DNA from: Bacteroidota bacterium
GTDB taxonomy: Bacteria; Bacteroidota; Bacteroidia; Bacteroidales; Dysgonomonadaceae
Reading direction: 5' to 3'
Length of the DNA: 64,000 nucleotides
Assembly: GCA_023622765.1 (NCBI GenBank)
Contig: JAMNYO010000034.1
Coordinates: forward strand, 38,600-102,599
Shown here piece after piece: positions 38,287 through 48,509 of this stretch (its first letter is position 1; each line of letters starts with the position of its first letter). The notes under the pieces are model-generated. The model saw nothing but the letters and a program-made list of their open reading frames with translations, made no database searches and was not told where the DNA came from. The position numbers and the translations under genes were made by a program.

Positions 38287-39411
38287 ATGAACTATAAACA
38301 ACCGTTGGAATTAACAGGCCTAATTGCCAACCTCGATGCCTTCTTCAGGGAGCACCTCTCCCCTTTCTGGGCATCGGTAGTGGAGGGACTGTTAATACTT
38401 TTAGTCATCGTGGCACTGTATGCCGTGCTCGCGCTGATACTGATCTACGTGGAGCGCAAGATCACGGGGTTCTTCCAGTCGAGACTGGGCCCAAACCGTG
38501 TGGGAAAGTACGGCTCCATCCAGAGCATCGCCGACATGATCAAAATCCTGATCAAGGAGATCATCCACATCAAGCGGGCGGACCTGTTCCTCTACTACGT
38601 GGCACCTTTCTTCGTGATTGGCTCCTCGTTAATGGCTTTCGGTGCTATCCCCTTTGGAAAAGGGTTACAGGCGGTCGACTTCAAGATGGGGGTGCTTTAC
38701 CTCATCGCCGTCTCCTCCATTGGGGTGTTGGGCGTGCTGCTGGCTGGCTGGTCGAGTAACAACAAGTACTCCATGCTCGGTGCCATGCGAAGCGGGGCGC
38801 AAACCATCAGCTACGAGCTCTCCGCGGCCTTTTCGCTGATGACGGTCGTCGTACTGGCCGGCACCATGCAACTCTCTGAAATCGTGGAGGGCCAGCGCTA
38901 CGTCTGGAATATCTTTAACGGCCATATCCCGGCACTAATCGCGTTCCTGATCTACCTAACCTCGGGCCACGCGGAGACCAACCGGGGCCCGTTTGACCTG
39001 CCTGAGGCAGAGGGGGAGCTCACCGCGGGGTACCATACCGAGTATTCGGGGATCCAATTCGGCTTCTACTACCTGGCCGAGTACCTCAACATGTTCATCG
39101 TTGCTGCCATCGCGACCACGGTCTTCTTGGGCGGCTGGATGCCCATCCAAGTACATGGGTGGGACACGTTCAACCAGGTGATGTGGTACATCCCCTCCTA
39201 CGTCTGGTTCTTTGGCAAAACGGCCCTGCTCATATTCCTGAGCCTCTGGGTGCGCTGGTCGTTCCCACGCCTGCGCATTGACATCCTGCTCAACCTGGAG
39301 TGGAAGGTACTACTTCCCATCAACCTGTTCAACATCGTGATGATGGTCGTTATAGTACTCGCGGGTTGGACGCTTACCGACCTGTTCCCCAAACTATTCG
39401 GGCTGGCTTAA
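38287..39411 (+). CDS. nuoH: Complex I subunit NuoH
   Basis: A 374-residue membrane subunit with about eight helices. The family signature [20 protein letters not shown] and the acidic loop [23 protein letters not shown] near the quinone channel are both present. The ATG at 38287 is chosen; a TTG at 38251 would add 12 residues. It connects the peripheral arm with the proton-pumping arm. Confidence 0.95.
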   Translation: MNYKQPLELTGLIANLDAFFREHLSPFWASVVEGLLILLVIVALYAVLALILIYVERKITGFFQSRLGPNRVGKYGSIQSIADMIKILIKEIIHIKRADLFLYYVAPFFVIGSSLMAFGAIPFGKGLQAVDFKMGVLYLIAVSSIGVLGVLLAGWSSNNKYSMLGAMRSGAQTISYELSAAFSLMTVVVLAGTMQLSEIVEGQRYVWNIFNGHIPALIAFLIYLTSGHAETNRGPFDLPEAEGELTAGYHTEYSGIQFGFYYLAEYLNMFIVAAIATTVFLGGWMPIQVHGWDTFNQVMWYIPSYVWFFGKTALLIFLSLWVRWSFPRLRIDILLNLEWKVLLPINLFNIVMMVVIVLAGWTLTDLFPKLFGLA

Positions 39412-39432
39412 CAACGTAATGAAATAGATCGT

Positions 39433-39912
39433 ATGAATGGATTGATAAAATATTTCACCAACATCTTCGTCGCCATCAAAAACCTCTTGAAGGGGATGGG
39501 CGTAACGTGGAGGCAATTTTGGGCTAAAAAAGTGACGATGCAGTATCCTGAGAACAGGGATACCCTGGTCATTTCTGATCGATGGAGATCGGAGCTGACC
39601 ATGCCGCACGACGAGAACAACGAACACGCGTGCACTGCCTGCGGCATCTGCATGATGAACTGCCCCAACGGCACCATCACCGTCACCTCCAGCACCGTTG
39701 AAACGGAAGAGGGGAAGAAGAAGCGCATCTTGGACGCGTACACCTGGAATCAGGGGAGTTGCACCTTTTGCAACCTCTGCGTGCTTACCTGTCCCTCGAA
39801 GGCCATCGCCTTTACCAACGATTTCGAGGGGGCCGTATTCAACAAAAAGAAGCTTACCTACCGGCTTAACCAACCGGGATCGAAGTTGAGAGAAAAGAAA
39901 AAAACGCGATAA
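39433..39912 (+). CDS. nuoI: Complex I subunit NuoI
   Basis: A 159-residue ferredoxin-like subunit with two 4Fe-4S motifs: CTACGICMMNCPNG (about 70-83) and CTFCNLCVLTCPS (about 115-127). These hold clusters N6a and N6b that feed N2. With nuoE, nuoF and nuoG absent, NuoI is the outermost iron-sulphur subunit and the likely entry point for an alternative donor such as ferredoxin or flavodoxin. Confidence 0.95.
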   Translation: MNGLIKYFTNIFVAIKNLLKGMGVTWRQFWAKKVTMQYPENRDTLVISDRWRSELTMPHDENNEHACTACGICMMNCPNGTITVTSSTVETEEGKKKRILDAYTWNQGSCTFCNLCVLTCPSKAIAFTNDFEGAVFNKKKLTYRLNQPGSKLREKKKTR

Positions 39913-39916
39913 AGTT

Positions 39917-40492
39917 ATGGTACAACAAATAGTGTTTATCATTTTGGCGCTCGTGATCGCCCTCTGCTCGGTACTAGCCGTGACAAGCAAACGGGTAATC
40001 CGCGCGGCCACCTACTTGCTGTTCGTGCTTCTGGCGACCTCCGGGCTGTTCCTGATGCTTAATTATCACTTCCTGTTCGCCGTGCAAGTCATGGTCTACG
40101 CGGGGGGGATCATGGTGCTCTTTATCATGGCCATCTTCCTCACTCACCAGCCGGGGAAAAGAGTGGCCACCAAGTCGAGTTGGAAGGTGACATCATCGGC
40201 TCTGCTGGCGGTTGCCGGGCTCGTCCTTTGTGGCGTTATCATCGTTCGGAACCTGTCGTGCGCCTTCCGCGTGGTGACGGAACACGAGATAAGCATGCAC
40301 ACGATTGGCCAGGCGTTACTGGGAACTGAAAAGTACCAGTTCCTGCTCCCCTTTGAGGCCATCAGCCTGCTGCTGCTGGCCTGCATCATCGGGGCTATTA
40401 TGATTGCCCGGAAAGATAGGGGTGTCAAAGAGATAGAGAAGGTAGAAAACGAGGAAACAGAAAATAGTGAGACATGGGAGAAATCATTGTAA
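39917..40492 (+). CDS. nuoJ: Complex I subunit NuoJ
   Basis: A 191-residue membrane subunit with five hydrophobic segments. It has the typical LNYHFLFAVQVMVYAGGIMVLFIMAIFL stretch (helix 3, with the glycine-rich bulge). A charged C-terminal tail (EIEKVENEETENSE) is longer than usual. Its end overlaps nuoK by 19 nt. Confidence 0.93.
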   Translation: MVQQIVFIILALVIALCSVLAVTSKRVIRAATYLLFVLLATSGLFLMLNYHFLFAVQVMVYAGGIMVLFIMAIFLTHQPGKRVATKSSWKVTSSALLAVAGLVLCGVIIVRNLSCAFRVVTEHEISMHTIGQALLGTEKYQFLLPFEAISLLLLACIIGAIMIARKDRGVKEIEKVENEETENSETWEKSL

Positions 40493-40812
40493 ACACGGCC
40501 GGGGCCATCCCCTTGACGGCCTACCTCATCGTAGGCCTAATCATGTTCTTCGCGGGAATCTACGGTTTCTTCGCCCGCAAGAACCTGATCATGATCCTTA
40601 TCTCCGTAGAATTGGTCCTTAACGCGGTTGATATCAACTTCGCGGCGTTCAACCGTTACCTGTTCCCCGACCAGATGGAGGGGATGTTCTACGCGTTGTT
40701 CGTCATCGCCATCGCCGCGTGCGAAACTGCCGTGGCCATCGCCATCATCATCAACGTCTACCGGAAGTTCGGCAATACGGAGGTGGATAACATTCAACAA
40801 ATGAAGGAATAA
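40474..40812 (+). CDS. nuoK: Complex I subunit NuoK
   Basis: A 112-residue three-helix subunit. Two conserved membrane glutamates are in LISVELVLNAVDINF and AIAACETAVAIAIIINVYR, both needed for proton pumping in E. coli. It starts inside nuoJ and its stop overlaps the nuoL start by one nt. Confidence 0.95.
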   Translation: MGEIIVNTAGAIPLTAYLIVGLIMFFAGIYGFFARKNLIMILISVELVLNAVDINFAAFNRYLFPDQMEGMFYALFVIAIAACETAVAIAIIINVYRKFGNTEVDNIQQMKE

Positions 40813-42734
40813 TGAATATGGAATATACACTACTCATACTGCTGCTGCCCATGCTCTCGTTCCTGGGTATCGGACTAATGGGGAGGAAACTGTCGCACCG
40901 GGCCGCCGGTATCACGGGCACCCTCGTGCTCACGGTGGTGACCTTGCTCTCCTACCTCACCGCGCTCGACTACTTCACGACCCAGAAAGTCAACGGCGCG
41001 TGGCAGGCCATCCAACCCTACAACATCACGTGGCTCAACGTGGGCGAGAGGCTGCACATCGACCTGGGCATCCTGCTCGACCCAATCTCCGTGATGATGC
41101 TGGTGGTTATCTCCACCGTGTCGTTCATGGTGCATATCTACAGCCTGGGTTACATGAAAGGCGAGAAAGGGTTCCAGCGCTACTACTCGTTCCTGTCGCT
41201 GTTCACCTTCTCGATGATGGGTCTCGTGCTCTCCACCAACATCTTCCAGATGTATATCTTCTGGGAGTTGGTGGGGGTATCGTCATACCTGCTTATCGGC
41301 TTCTACTACACCAAGCCCGAGGCGGTGGCGGCCTCCAAGAAGGCATTTATCGTTACCCGCTTTGCCGACCTCTTCTTCTTGATCGGTATACTGCTGCTCT
41401 CCTTCTTCACGCAGACGTTCGACTTTGAAGCGATCATGGGGGGCGATGGCTCCATCCTAAGCTCCGCGCTGGGCACCACCTTCCTGGGGGCCTCCGCGCT
41501 CACATGGGCTATGGCACTTATCTTTATTGGCGCGGCCGGTAAATCGGCCATGTTCCCGCTGCACATATGGTTGCCCGACGCCATGGAAGGTCCCACGCCT
41601 GTATCGGCACTAATCCATGCCGCAACCATGGTGGTCGCCGGTGTCTTCCTCGTGGCCCGACTATTCCCCATCTACATCGGCTTCACGCCGGAAGTACTTC
41701 AGGGGATTGCCTACGTGGGTGCCTTCACAGCCCTCTTCTCGGCCATCATCGCCGTGGTGCAGACCGATATCAAGCGGGTGCTCGCCTTCTCCACTATCTC
41801 CCAGATAGGGTTCATGATGGTGGCGTTGGGAGTCAGCACCAGCATGAAGCTAACGCCCGAGGATCACGGCGGCTTGGGCTACATGGCCTCCATGTTCCAC
41901 CTGTTCACGCATGCCATGTTCAAGTCGCTGCTCTTCCTGGGGGCCGGATCGATCATCCACGCGATACACAGCAATGACATGAAAGATATGGGGGGGCTAC
42001 GGAAGCATATGCCCATCACCCACGTGACCTTCCTGATCGCGTGCCTCGCGATCGCGGGCATCCCGCCCCTCTCCGGCTTCGTGAGCAAGGACGAGATTGT
42101 TACCGCGGCGTATCAATTCAGCACCGGCATGGGCATCTGGATGACCGTGACGGCGGGATTCACCGCGTTCTACATGTTCCGTCTCTACTTCCGCATTTTT
42201 TGGGGCAAAGAGTACCGGGGCGAAGTGAAGCCCAAGGAGAGTCCCCGCTCCATGACCTACCCGCTCATCTTCCTGGCGCTGATCACCCTGCTGGGTGGCT
42301 TTATCCCCTTCGGCCAGTTTGTCACGGCCGATGGAGTACCCTATACCATCCAGTTGAACAGCACCGTCGCCATCATCAGCGTCGTGGTGGCCCTGGTGGG
42401 CATCGGGTTGGCAACCCTGCTCTACAGGAAAGAAGAGAAACGGGCAAGCTGGCTGCCAAGTCGCTCGAGCGGACTTTACAAAGCGGCATACAACCGCTTC
42501 TACATCGATGAGGCCTACCTTTTCGTCACCAAGAAGATTATCTTCAACAACATATCCCGGCCATTGGCGTGGTTCGACCGCCACGTTATAGACGGGGCGA
42601 TGAACGGGTTGGCATGGATCACGAACCGCGCATCCGATGCCATCAAGGGGTTCCAGTCGGGCAGCCTGCAGTGGTACGCCTGGGTGTTCCTGTTGGGTAC
42701 CCTGCTCATCACGCTGTTTGCCATCCTATTGTAA
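40812..42734 (+). CDS. nuoL: Complex I antiporter-like subunit NuoL
   Basis: A 640-residue membrane subunit with about 16 helices and the long lateral helix at the C-terminal end. Conserved antiporter motifs are WELVGVSSYLLIGFYY (key glutamate), AGKSAMFPLHIWLPDAMEGPTPVSALIHAATMV (key lysine and histidine) and LFTHAMFKSLLFLGAG. NuoL forms the distal proton channel. Full length. Confidence 0.96.
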   Translation: MNMEYTLLILLLPMLSFLGIGLMGRKLSHRAAGITGTLVLTVVTLLSYLTALDYFTTQKVNGAWQAIQPYNITWLNVGERLHIDLGILLDPISVMMLVVISTVSFMVHIYSLGYMKGEKGFQRYYSFLSLFTFSMMGLVLSTNIFQMYIFWELVGVSSYLLIGFYYTKPEAVAASKKAFIVTRFADLFFLIGILLLSFFTQTFDFEAIMGGDGSILSSALGTTFLGASALTWAMALIFIGAAGKSAMFPLHIWLPDAMEGPTPVSALIHAATMVVAGVFLVARLFPIYIGFTPEVLQGIAYVGAFTALFSAIIAVVQTDIKRVLAFSTISQIGFMMVALGVSTSMKLTPEDHGGLGYMASMFHLFTHAMFKSLLFLGAGSIIHAIHSNDMKDMGGLRKHMPITHVTFLIACLAIAGIPPLSGFVSKDEIVTAAYQFSTGMGIWMTVTAGFTAFYMFRLYFRIFWGKEYRGEVKPKESPRSMTYPLIFLALITLLGGFIPFGQFVTADGVPYTIQLNSTVAIISVVVALVGIGLATLLYRKEEKRASWLPSRSSGLYKAAYNRFYIDEAYLFVTKKIIFNNISRPLAWFDRHVIDGAMNGLAWITNRASDAIKGFQSGSLQWYAWVFLLGTLLITLFAILL

Positions 42735-42758
42735 TGTATCGAATATAACTTTCAGCAT

Positions 42759-44228
42759 ATGAACTTTCTAATAGTCTTTATACTGATCCCGCTACTGATG
42801 CTGATCGCCCTGTTCGCGACACGTAAGCGCAAACAGGTGCTGGCAGTTATGGTAACCGGTAGCTCAGCCCTGCTCCTCGCGTCTATCTACCTGACGGTGC
42901 GTTACATACTGCTGCGAAATAGCGGTGTAACCGAAACCATGCTGTTCACTAGCAGTTACACCTGGTTTGAACCGCTCAACATCGGCTTCTCGCTCGGCGT
43001 GGACGCGGTATCGGTGACCATGCTCGCCCTCTCGGCCATCATCGTTTTCACCGGGACCTTCGTCTCGTGGAAGATTAAACCGCTCACCAAGGAGTTCTTC
43101 ATCTGGTTCTGCCTCCTCTCGTTGGGGGTGTTCGGCTTTTTCATCACGACCGACCTCTTCTCGCTGTTCATGTTCTACGAGATCGCGCTGATCCCCATGT
43201 ACCTGCTTATCGGCATCTGGGGAAGTGGCAGGAGGGAGTACTCGGCGATGAAGCTCACGCTGATGCTGATGGGGGCCGCCTCGCTGCTCATCGTGGGCAT
43301 CCTGGGCATCTATTTCAACACGGGAGCGGTCAGCATGAACCTCCTCGACCTGAAGGGGATTGATATGCCGTTGAACCTGCAACTCCTCTTCTTCACGCTC
43401 ACCTTCGTGGGGTTCGGCGTACTGGGAGCACTCTTCCCGTTCCATACCTGGTCGCCTGACGGCCACGCCGCGGCACCCACCGCCGTATCGATGCTCCACG
43501 CCGGGGTGTTGATGAAGCTGGGGGGGTACGGTTGTTTCCGCGTCTCCATTGGCTTGATGCCCGAGGCGACGGAGATACTGGCACCTATCTTTATCGTGCT
43601 GACTGCCATCGGCGTGATCTACGGGGCGTTGTCCGCGATTCACCAGACCGACCTGAAGTACATCAACGCCTACTCGTCGGTGAGCCATTGCAACCTGGTG
43701 CTCTTCGCCATACTGATGCTCACCCGCACCGCCATGACCGGTGCCGTGCTGCAAATGATCTCACACGGGTTGATGACCGCCCTCTTCTTCGCGCTAATCG
43801 GCATGATCTACGAGCGAACACATACCCGCATGATCACCGAGATGGGGGGCTTGATGAAGGTGATCCCCTTCTTGGGCGTCTCCTTCGTGATCGCCGGGTT
43901 GGCATCGCTGGGACTACCGGGGTTGAGCGGCTTCGCGGCCGAGATGACCATCTTCGTGGGCGCATTCGAGAACGCCGATCTATTTAGAAGAGTACTCACC
44001 ATCGTGGCTGTATCCTCTATCGTGGTCACCGCGGTCTATATCCTCCGGATGGTTGGCAAGTTCCTGTTTGGCCCCATACAAAACAAGGAGCACCTCGCGA
44101 ACACCGATGCCGTCTGGTACGAGAAGTTAGCGGTGGTAATCCTGATCGCGGGTATCGCTTATATCGGTATGTTCCCACTAGGGTTGTCCAACCTGTTGAG
44201 TGATAGCCTCGCGGTAATCGTAAAGTAA
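42759..44228 (+). CDS. nuoM: Complex I antiporter-like subunit NuoM
   Basis: A 489-residue subunit with about 14 helices. The motif FYEIALIPMYLLIGIWG holds the channel glutamate; FPFHTWSPDGHAAAPTAVSMLHAGVLMKLGGYG and SSVSHCNLVLFAIL are family signatures. It is one of three antiporter-like pumps in the membrane arm. Starts 24 nt after nuoL. Confidence 0.96.
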   Translation: MNFLIVFILIPLLMLIALFATRKRKQVLAVMVTGSSALLLASIYLTVRYILLRNSGVTETMLFTSSYTWFEPLNIGFSLGVDAVSVTMLALSAIIVFTGTFVSWKIKPLTKEFFIWFCLLSLGVFGFFITTDLFSLFMFYEIALIPMYLLIGIWGSGRREYSAMKLTLMLMGAASLLIVGILGIYFNTGAVSMNLLDLKGIDMPLNLQLLFFTLTFVGFGVLGALFPFHTWSPDGHAAAPTAVSMLHAGVLMKLGGYGCFRVSIGLMPEATEILAPIFIVLTAIGVIYGALSAIHQTDLKYINAYSSVSHCNLVLFAILMLTRTAMTGAVLQMISHGLMTALFFALIGMIYERTHTRMITEMGGLMKVIPFLGVSFVIAGLASLGLPGLSGFAAEMTIFVGAFENADLFRRVLTIVAVSSIVVTAVYILRMVGKFLFGPIQNKEHLANTDAVWYEKLAVVILIAGIAYIGMFPLGLSNLLSDSLAVIVK

Positions 44229-44254
44229 TCATTGAAACAAGATAAAACCTAGCA

Positions 44255-45682
44255 ATGGAGAATTTCAGCAACTTTTTAACCATGCGGGAGGAGTTATCGC
44301 TCGTGGTCCTGATCGTTTTCTTGCTCCTGTACGACCTGATCGCGGGCAAGAGGGGGATGCGGTACTTCCAGCCGGTAGCCATCGGTCTGCTGGCCCTGCA
44401 CACCCTTATCACCCTCATCCCACGTGCGGAGGTATCCGCGTTCGGCGGGATGTACACCCACCTCCCCATGGCCGGCGTGGTCAAGAGCATCCTCAACCTG
44501 GCCACGCTTATCATCTTCCTACAGGCGAAGGAATTGTTTAGCTCCTCCAAGCAACGCCAACGGCGGGGCGAATACTACTTTCTCACGCTGGTGACCCTGC
44601 TGGGGATGTACTTTATGGTATCAAGTGGGCACTTTCTCCTGTTCTTCATCGGGCTGGAGATGGCTTCCATCCCCTTATCCACGCTGGTGGCGATGGATAG
44701 GCGGTGTAAGAAATCGGCAGAGGCGGGGGCAAAGTACATTCTCCTGGCCGCCTTTTCATCGGGCATCCTGCTTTTCGGAATCTCCTACCTGTACGGGACC
44801 ACCGGTACCCTTTACTTTGCAGACATGCCCCCGCTCATCAGTGCCAACGCGCTCCAGATCATGGGGTTCGTCTTCTTCTCGGCGGGTCTCTTCTTTAAGC
44901 TCTCCTTTGTCCCGTTTCACTTGTGGGCGGGCGACGTGTACGAGGGTGCACCCACCAACGTCACCTCCTACCTCTCCGTGGTATCCAAGGGGGCGGCTGC
45001 ATTCGCCCTGGTGGTATTGCTATTCAAGGTGTTTGGCAACCTCATCGTGCAGTGGCAGGGTATCCTATACGCGATCATCATACTAACCATTACGGTGGGC
45101 AACCTGTTCGCTATCCGACAGGATAATATGAAGCGATTCTTGGCCTTCTCCTCCATCTCACAGGCGGGTTACATCGCGCTGGGCATGATGGGTGGTACCG
45201 CGTTAGGCATGAACATGCTGGTATACTACCTATTCGTCTACCTGTTCTCCAACCTAGCCGCGTTTGGCGTGGTGATCTCGATAGAGAACAAAACCGGTAA
45301 ACTGAATATCTCCGACTACAACGGGCTCTACAGCACCAATCCCAAGCTGAGTATCGTGATGATGCTGGCAATGTTCTCTCTGGGAGGTATCCCACCGTTC
45401 GCCGGCTTCTTCAGCAAGTTTTTCATCTTCTCGGCTGCAGTGGAACAAGGGTTCTACGTGCTGGTGCTTATCGCTGCCCTCAACACCGTGATCTCGCTCT
45501 ACTACTACCTAAAGGTGGTGAAAGCGATGTTTCTCAACCATTCAGACAACCCCATTCCCACGCTTCGCACCGAGGGATACAACCGGGTGAGTTTGGTACT
45601 TTGCACGGTGGGAATCCTGGTAACGGGTATCGTGAGCCTCTTCGTGGAGAGCATATCGGCCTTCGGTTTTGGGGTTCAGTAG
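44255..45682 (+). CDS. nuoN: Complex I antiporter-like subunit NuoN
   Basis: A 475-residue subunit with about 14 helices. It has GLEMASIPLSTLVAMDR (channel glutamate), KLSFVPFHLWAGDVYEGAPTNVTSYLSVVSKGAAAFAL and FLAFSSISQAGYIALGMM. Last gene of the nuo cluster. nuoE, nuoF and nuoG (the NADH-oxidising module) are absent, as in known Bacteroides complexes. Confidence 0.95.
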   Translation: MENFSNFLTMREELSLVVLIVFLLLYDLIAGKRGMRYFQPVAIGLLALHTLITLIPRAEVSAFGGMYTHLPMAGVVKSILNLATLIIFLQAKELFSSSKQRQRRGEYYFLTLVTLLGMYFMVSSGHFLLFFIGLEMASIPLSTLVAMDRRCKKSAEAGAKYILLAAFSSGILLFGISYLYGTTGTLYFADMPPLISANALQIMGFVFFSAGLFFKLSFVPFHLWAGDVYEGAPTNVTSYLSVVSKGAAAFALVVLLFKVFGNLIVQWQGILYAIIILTITVGNLFAIRQDNMKRFLAFSSISQAGYIALGMMGGTALGMNMLVYYLFVYLFSNLAAFGVVISIENKTGKLNISDYNGLYSTNPKLSIVMMLAMFSLGGIPPFAGFFSKFFIFSAAVEQGFYVLVLIAALNTVISLYYYLKVVKAMFLNHSDNPIPTLRTEGYNRVSLVLCTVGILVTGIVSLFVESISAFGFGVQ

Positions 45683-45766
45683 GCTCAACAATTGTTATTA
45701 TGAATAGCGGAATGTTAAATTACCAAAAACAATCCCCCGTTACCATTTCAAAAGCAAATGTTTCAT

Positions 45767-45774
45767 TAACTTTG
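45767..45774 (+). promoter_or_regulatory. -7-like element before terC
   Basis: TAACTTTG fits the Bacteroidota -7 consensus and lies 62 nt before the terC ATG in the gap after nuoN. No good -33 TTG is found at 19-21 bp. Confidence 0.35.
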
Positions 45775-45836
45775 TGCGGATAAAGCATGAGCGAATGCTT
45801 TGATAGCACTACTGTTTTACCTGTTTTTACGTGTAT

Positions 45837-46880
45837 ATGGACGCGATCACAATCTATTGGGTAGTATTTATAGCGCTCTTTCTCATTGTTTATGCCATTG
45901 ATGTTTCAGTAATGTCCCACAAAAAGGGACCCGTTAGCGTGAAATCAGCCCTCAAATGGGTTGGCGTCTGGGTGTCTATCGCTCTGCTCTTTGGCTTCTC
46001 GCTCTACTTCTTCTTCCCGCAGAACGATTTCAGCGAGATACACACGGGGAAGGTGATGATGACGAAGTTCATCGCCGGTTACCTCACGGAATACTCCCTA
46101 TCGGTGGATAATCTCTTTGTTTTTATCCTGATTTTCTCGCTGATGGGGATAAGTTCAGAAAATCAACCCAAGCTTTTGTTGCTTGGTATTCTGATTTCTA
46201 TTATCTTGCGCATCGTTTTCATCCTGGTGGGGATGGAACTGGTAGAACGCTTCCACTGGATCATCTATATTTTTGGTGCTATCTTGATCTTCACAGCCTA
46301 CAAGATGGCGTTCACGAAAGAGGATGAGAACGTGAAGCCGGAGTCTAACATCTTGTACAAGGTCGCATCACGCCTTTTTCGGGTAGACCCTGATGTGCAT
46401 GAACCGAGGTTCTTTACCAAGATTGATGGCAAGCGCCATATAACGAACGTTTTCTTGGCATTGCTCGTTATCGGGTCAACCGATATCCTCTTCGCGGTGG
46501 ACTCCATCCCGGCCATCATCGGGGTGATCAAAGAGGGACAGGTCAACGTGTTGACGCATGCGGAGGAGAACTTCATCGCTATCACTTCCAACATGTTCGC
46601 AGTGATGGGATTAATCTCCCTCTTCTTCGCGTTGAGAGGAATCATGAGCATGTTCAGGTACCTGAAGATGGGGGTAAGCTTAATTCTCCTCTTCATCGGT
46701 GTGAAGATGATGATTACCGCGATTCCGGCGGTTGCCGGTTTTTTCGCAGCCCGCTCGTGGTTCTCCTTGTCAGTGATCGGCTTTATATTGCTGACCTCTA
46801 TTCTGCTTTCAGTCTTTGTTACCAAGCGGGAAGCAAAACTCGAAGCGCAACGGGTAGACCCAACCAAGAGAAACGAGTAA
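45837..46880 (+). CDS. TerC/Alx-family inner-membrane protein
   Basis: A 347-residue protein with nine or so membrane segments, from the ATG at 45837. Family motifs are FIAGYLTEYSLSVDNLFVFILIF (SLSVDNLFVF with a membrane aspartate) and VIGSTDILFAVDSIPAI (second acidic motif). TerC was named for tellurite resistance; Alx and relatives are linked to manganese export and to metal loading of exported proteins. The exact role here is unknown. It sits between the nuo and exb clusters on the same strand and probably has its own promoter. Confidence 0.88.
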   Translation: MDAITIYWVVFIALFLIVYAIDVSVMSHKKGPVSVKSALKWVGVWVSIALLFGFSLYFFFPQNDFSEIHTGKVMMTKFIAGYLTEYSLSVDNLFVFILIFSLMGISSENQPKLLLLGILISIILRIVFILVGMELVERFHWIIYIFGAILIFTAYKMAFTKEDENVKPESNILYKVASRLFRVDPDVHEPRFFTKIDGKRHITNVFLALLVIGSTDILFAVDSIPAIIGVIKEGQVNVLTHAEENFIAITSNMFAVMGLISLFFALRGIMSMFRYLKMGVSLILLFIGVKMMITAIPAVAGFFAARSWFSLSVIGFILLTSILLSVFVTKREAKLEAQRVDPTKRNE

Positions 46881-47036
46881 ATAATAACGACACGCGATGG
46901 AACGTGACATATGGCTTAAACTAAGGAAGCAGTGAAACGTAGAAAAGCATAAAGAAACAGACAAAAGCATATAATTACACATCAAATTAATAATCAAACA
47001 GTTCAACACACTCATTTTTAATTTAAAAAAATCATT

Positions 47037-47846
47037 ATGGAGACAAAAAAACAAAAAAGTAGAAGCAAAGGCGCAAACGCCGGCTTGATCATTCTCGCTT
47101 GTCTTATTATCGCAGAAGTTTTCTTCTGGGGCTACTGCGGGCATCCCAGTCACTTCGACGAATCAGGTATGCCACTACCTGGCGACACCTTCGGTCTTCT
47201 CTACCAAGGGGGTTTCGTTATCCCGTTAGTTATCACGCTGCTGCTCACGGTTCTCACGCTCTCTATCGAGCGCCTGTTCGCGATGAACCGGGCCAGTGGA
47301 AAGCAGAATAACGAGAAGTTCGTACTTGCAGTAAAAGCGAAAATTGCCGAAGGTGACATTGCAGCGGCTACCGAGTTATGCGACAATCAGAAAGGCTCCA
47401 TAGCCAACATAGTTAGGGAAGCGCTGGTACGCTACGAAGATGTGGAACACATCCCCAACATCACCAACTCCGACAAATCGGCCCTCATCCAAAAAGAGGT
47501 TGACGAGGCCACCACGCTGGAACTCCCCTACCTCGAAAAGAACCTGAACATCATCGCCGCCATCTCCAGCTTGGGTACGCTGTTCGGGCTGCTCGGTACG
47601 GTTCTCGGGATGATCCGCGCTTTTGGTGCCATGGGACAAGAAGGGGCACCCGACTCCACCGCACTTGCCGTGGGTATCTCAGAGGCCCTCTTGAACACGG
47701 CCCTCGGTATCGCCACGGGAGCAACGGCTATTATCTGCTACACCTATTTCTCGGGTAGGATTCAAAAAATGCTCAACTCGGTGGATGAAATTGGTTTTGC
47801 AGTTGGACAATCTTTTATTAAATTACACGGTGGCTTGGCTAAATAA
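47037..47846 (+). CDS. exbB: ExbB-like MotA/TolQ/ExbB proton channel subunit
   Basis: A 269-residue protein. One membrane helix near 20-35, a second near 60-82 (GFVIPLVITLLLTVLTLSIERLFAM), a cytoplasmic helical domain, then two helices: LNIIAAISSLGTLFGLLGTVLGMIRAF and ALLNTALGIATGATAIICYTYF. These last carry the glycine/threonine signature of the ExbB pentamer channel. With ExbD it turns the proton gradient into motion that TonB delivers to outer-membrane transporters. Confidence 0.92.
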   Translation: METKKQKSRSKGANAGLIILACLIIAEVFFWGYCGHPSHFDESGMPLPGDTFGLLYQGGFVIPLVITLLLTVLTLSIERLFAMNRASGKQNNEKFVLAVKAKIAEGDIAAATELCDNQKGSIANIVREALVRYEDVEHIPNITNSDKSALIQKEVDEATTLELPYLEKNLNIIAAISSLGTLFGLLGTVLGMIRAFGAMGQEGAPDSTALAVGISEALLNTALGIATGATAIICYTYFSGRIQKMLNSVDEIGFAVGQSFIKLHGGLAK

Positions 47847-47888
47847 TGTGGGCCAAGGCGTAGATAACCATTAATTCAAACAAAAAAA

Positions 47889-48491
47889 ATGGCAAAAGCA
47901 AAGAAACATGATGTCTGGATAGACATGACCGCTATGAGCGACGTAACGGTTCTTCTGCTTACCTTCTTTATCCTTACTGCCACTTTCTTGCCACCAGAAC
48001 CCTTTAGGGTAGTAGCACCTGCCTCCGTGATGGAGATCAAGATACCGGAATACAACGTGATGACGGTCTTGATAGGACTCGACGGAAAGGTTTTTTTGAA
48101 TATCGACCGACCTGACGTTCGGCTGCAAGCGCTGGAACAGATGGCAAGTGAATATGGAGTGACGATTACAGATCAGCAGAAGAGGGTGTTTGTGGAGCAA
48201 CCCTTTATAGGGGTGCCCATGAACCGAATGCCTGCTTTCTTGGATTTGCCCATGACTGAACACGATGCGGCCATGCGACAATATGGGATTCCCAATGACA
48301 GCACCAACAATCAGTTCACCGATTGGATACAGAAAGCAAGAGCGATCGATAGCGATATGAAGATAACGCTAAAGGCCGATGAGAGCACACCCTACCCCAT
48401 TATCGATAAGGTAATGAAGGACCTGGTACACATCAAGGCTAATCGATACAGTTTTATAACCGTGCTAAGAGGAGCACCGGAAGGGTTTTAA
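47889..48491 (+). CDS. exbD: ExbD-like biopolymer transport protein, copy 1
   Basis: A 200-residue protein with one N-terminal membrane helix (about 17-38) holding the conserved aspartate in TAMSDVTVLLLTFFILTATF (Asp19). The periplasmic part ends with YPIIDKVMKDLVHIKANRYSFIT, the family's C-terminal fold. It is longer than E. coli ExbD (141 residues) because of a mid-region insert. Encoded directly before a second ExbD that is clearly different in sequence, not a recent duplicate. Confidence 0.9.
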   Translation: MAKAKKHDVWIDMTAMSDVTVLLLTFFILTATFLPPEPFRVVAPASVMEIKIPEYNVMTVLIGLDGKVFLNIDRPDVRLQALEQMASEYGVTITDQQKRVFVEQPFIGVPMNRMPAFLDLPMTEHDAAMRQYGIPNDSTNNQFTDWIQKARAIDSDMKITLKADESTPYPIIDKVMKDLVHIKANRYSFITVLRGAPEGF

Positions 48492-48509
48492 CGATATTAA
48501 TTAAACAGT

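Noticed and set aside
42864-43754. Long minus-strand open frame opposite nuoM
   Set aside because: Histidine- and glutamate-rich translation opposite an intact nuoM; a shadow frame.
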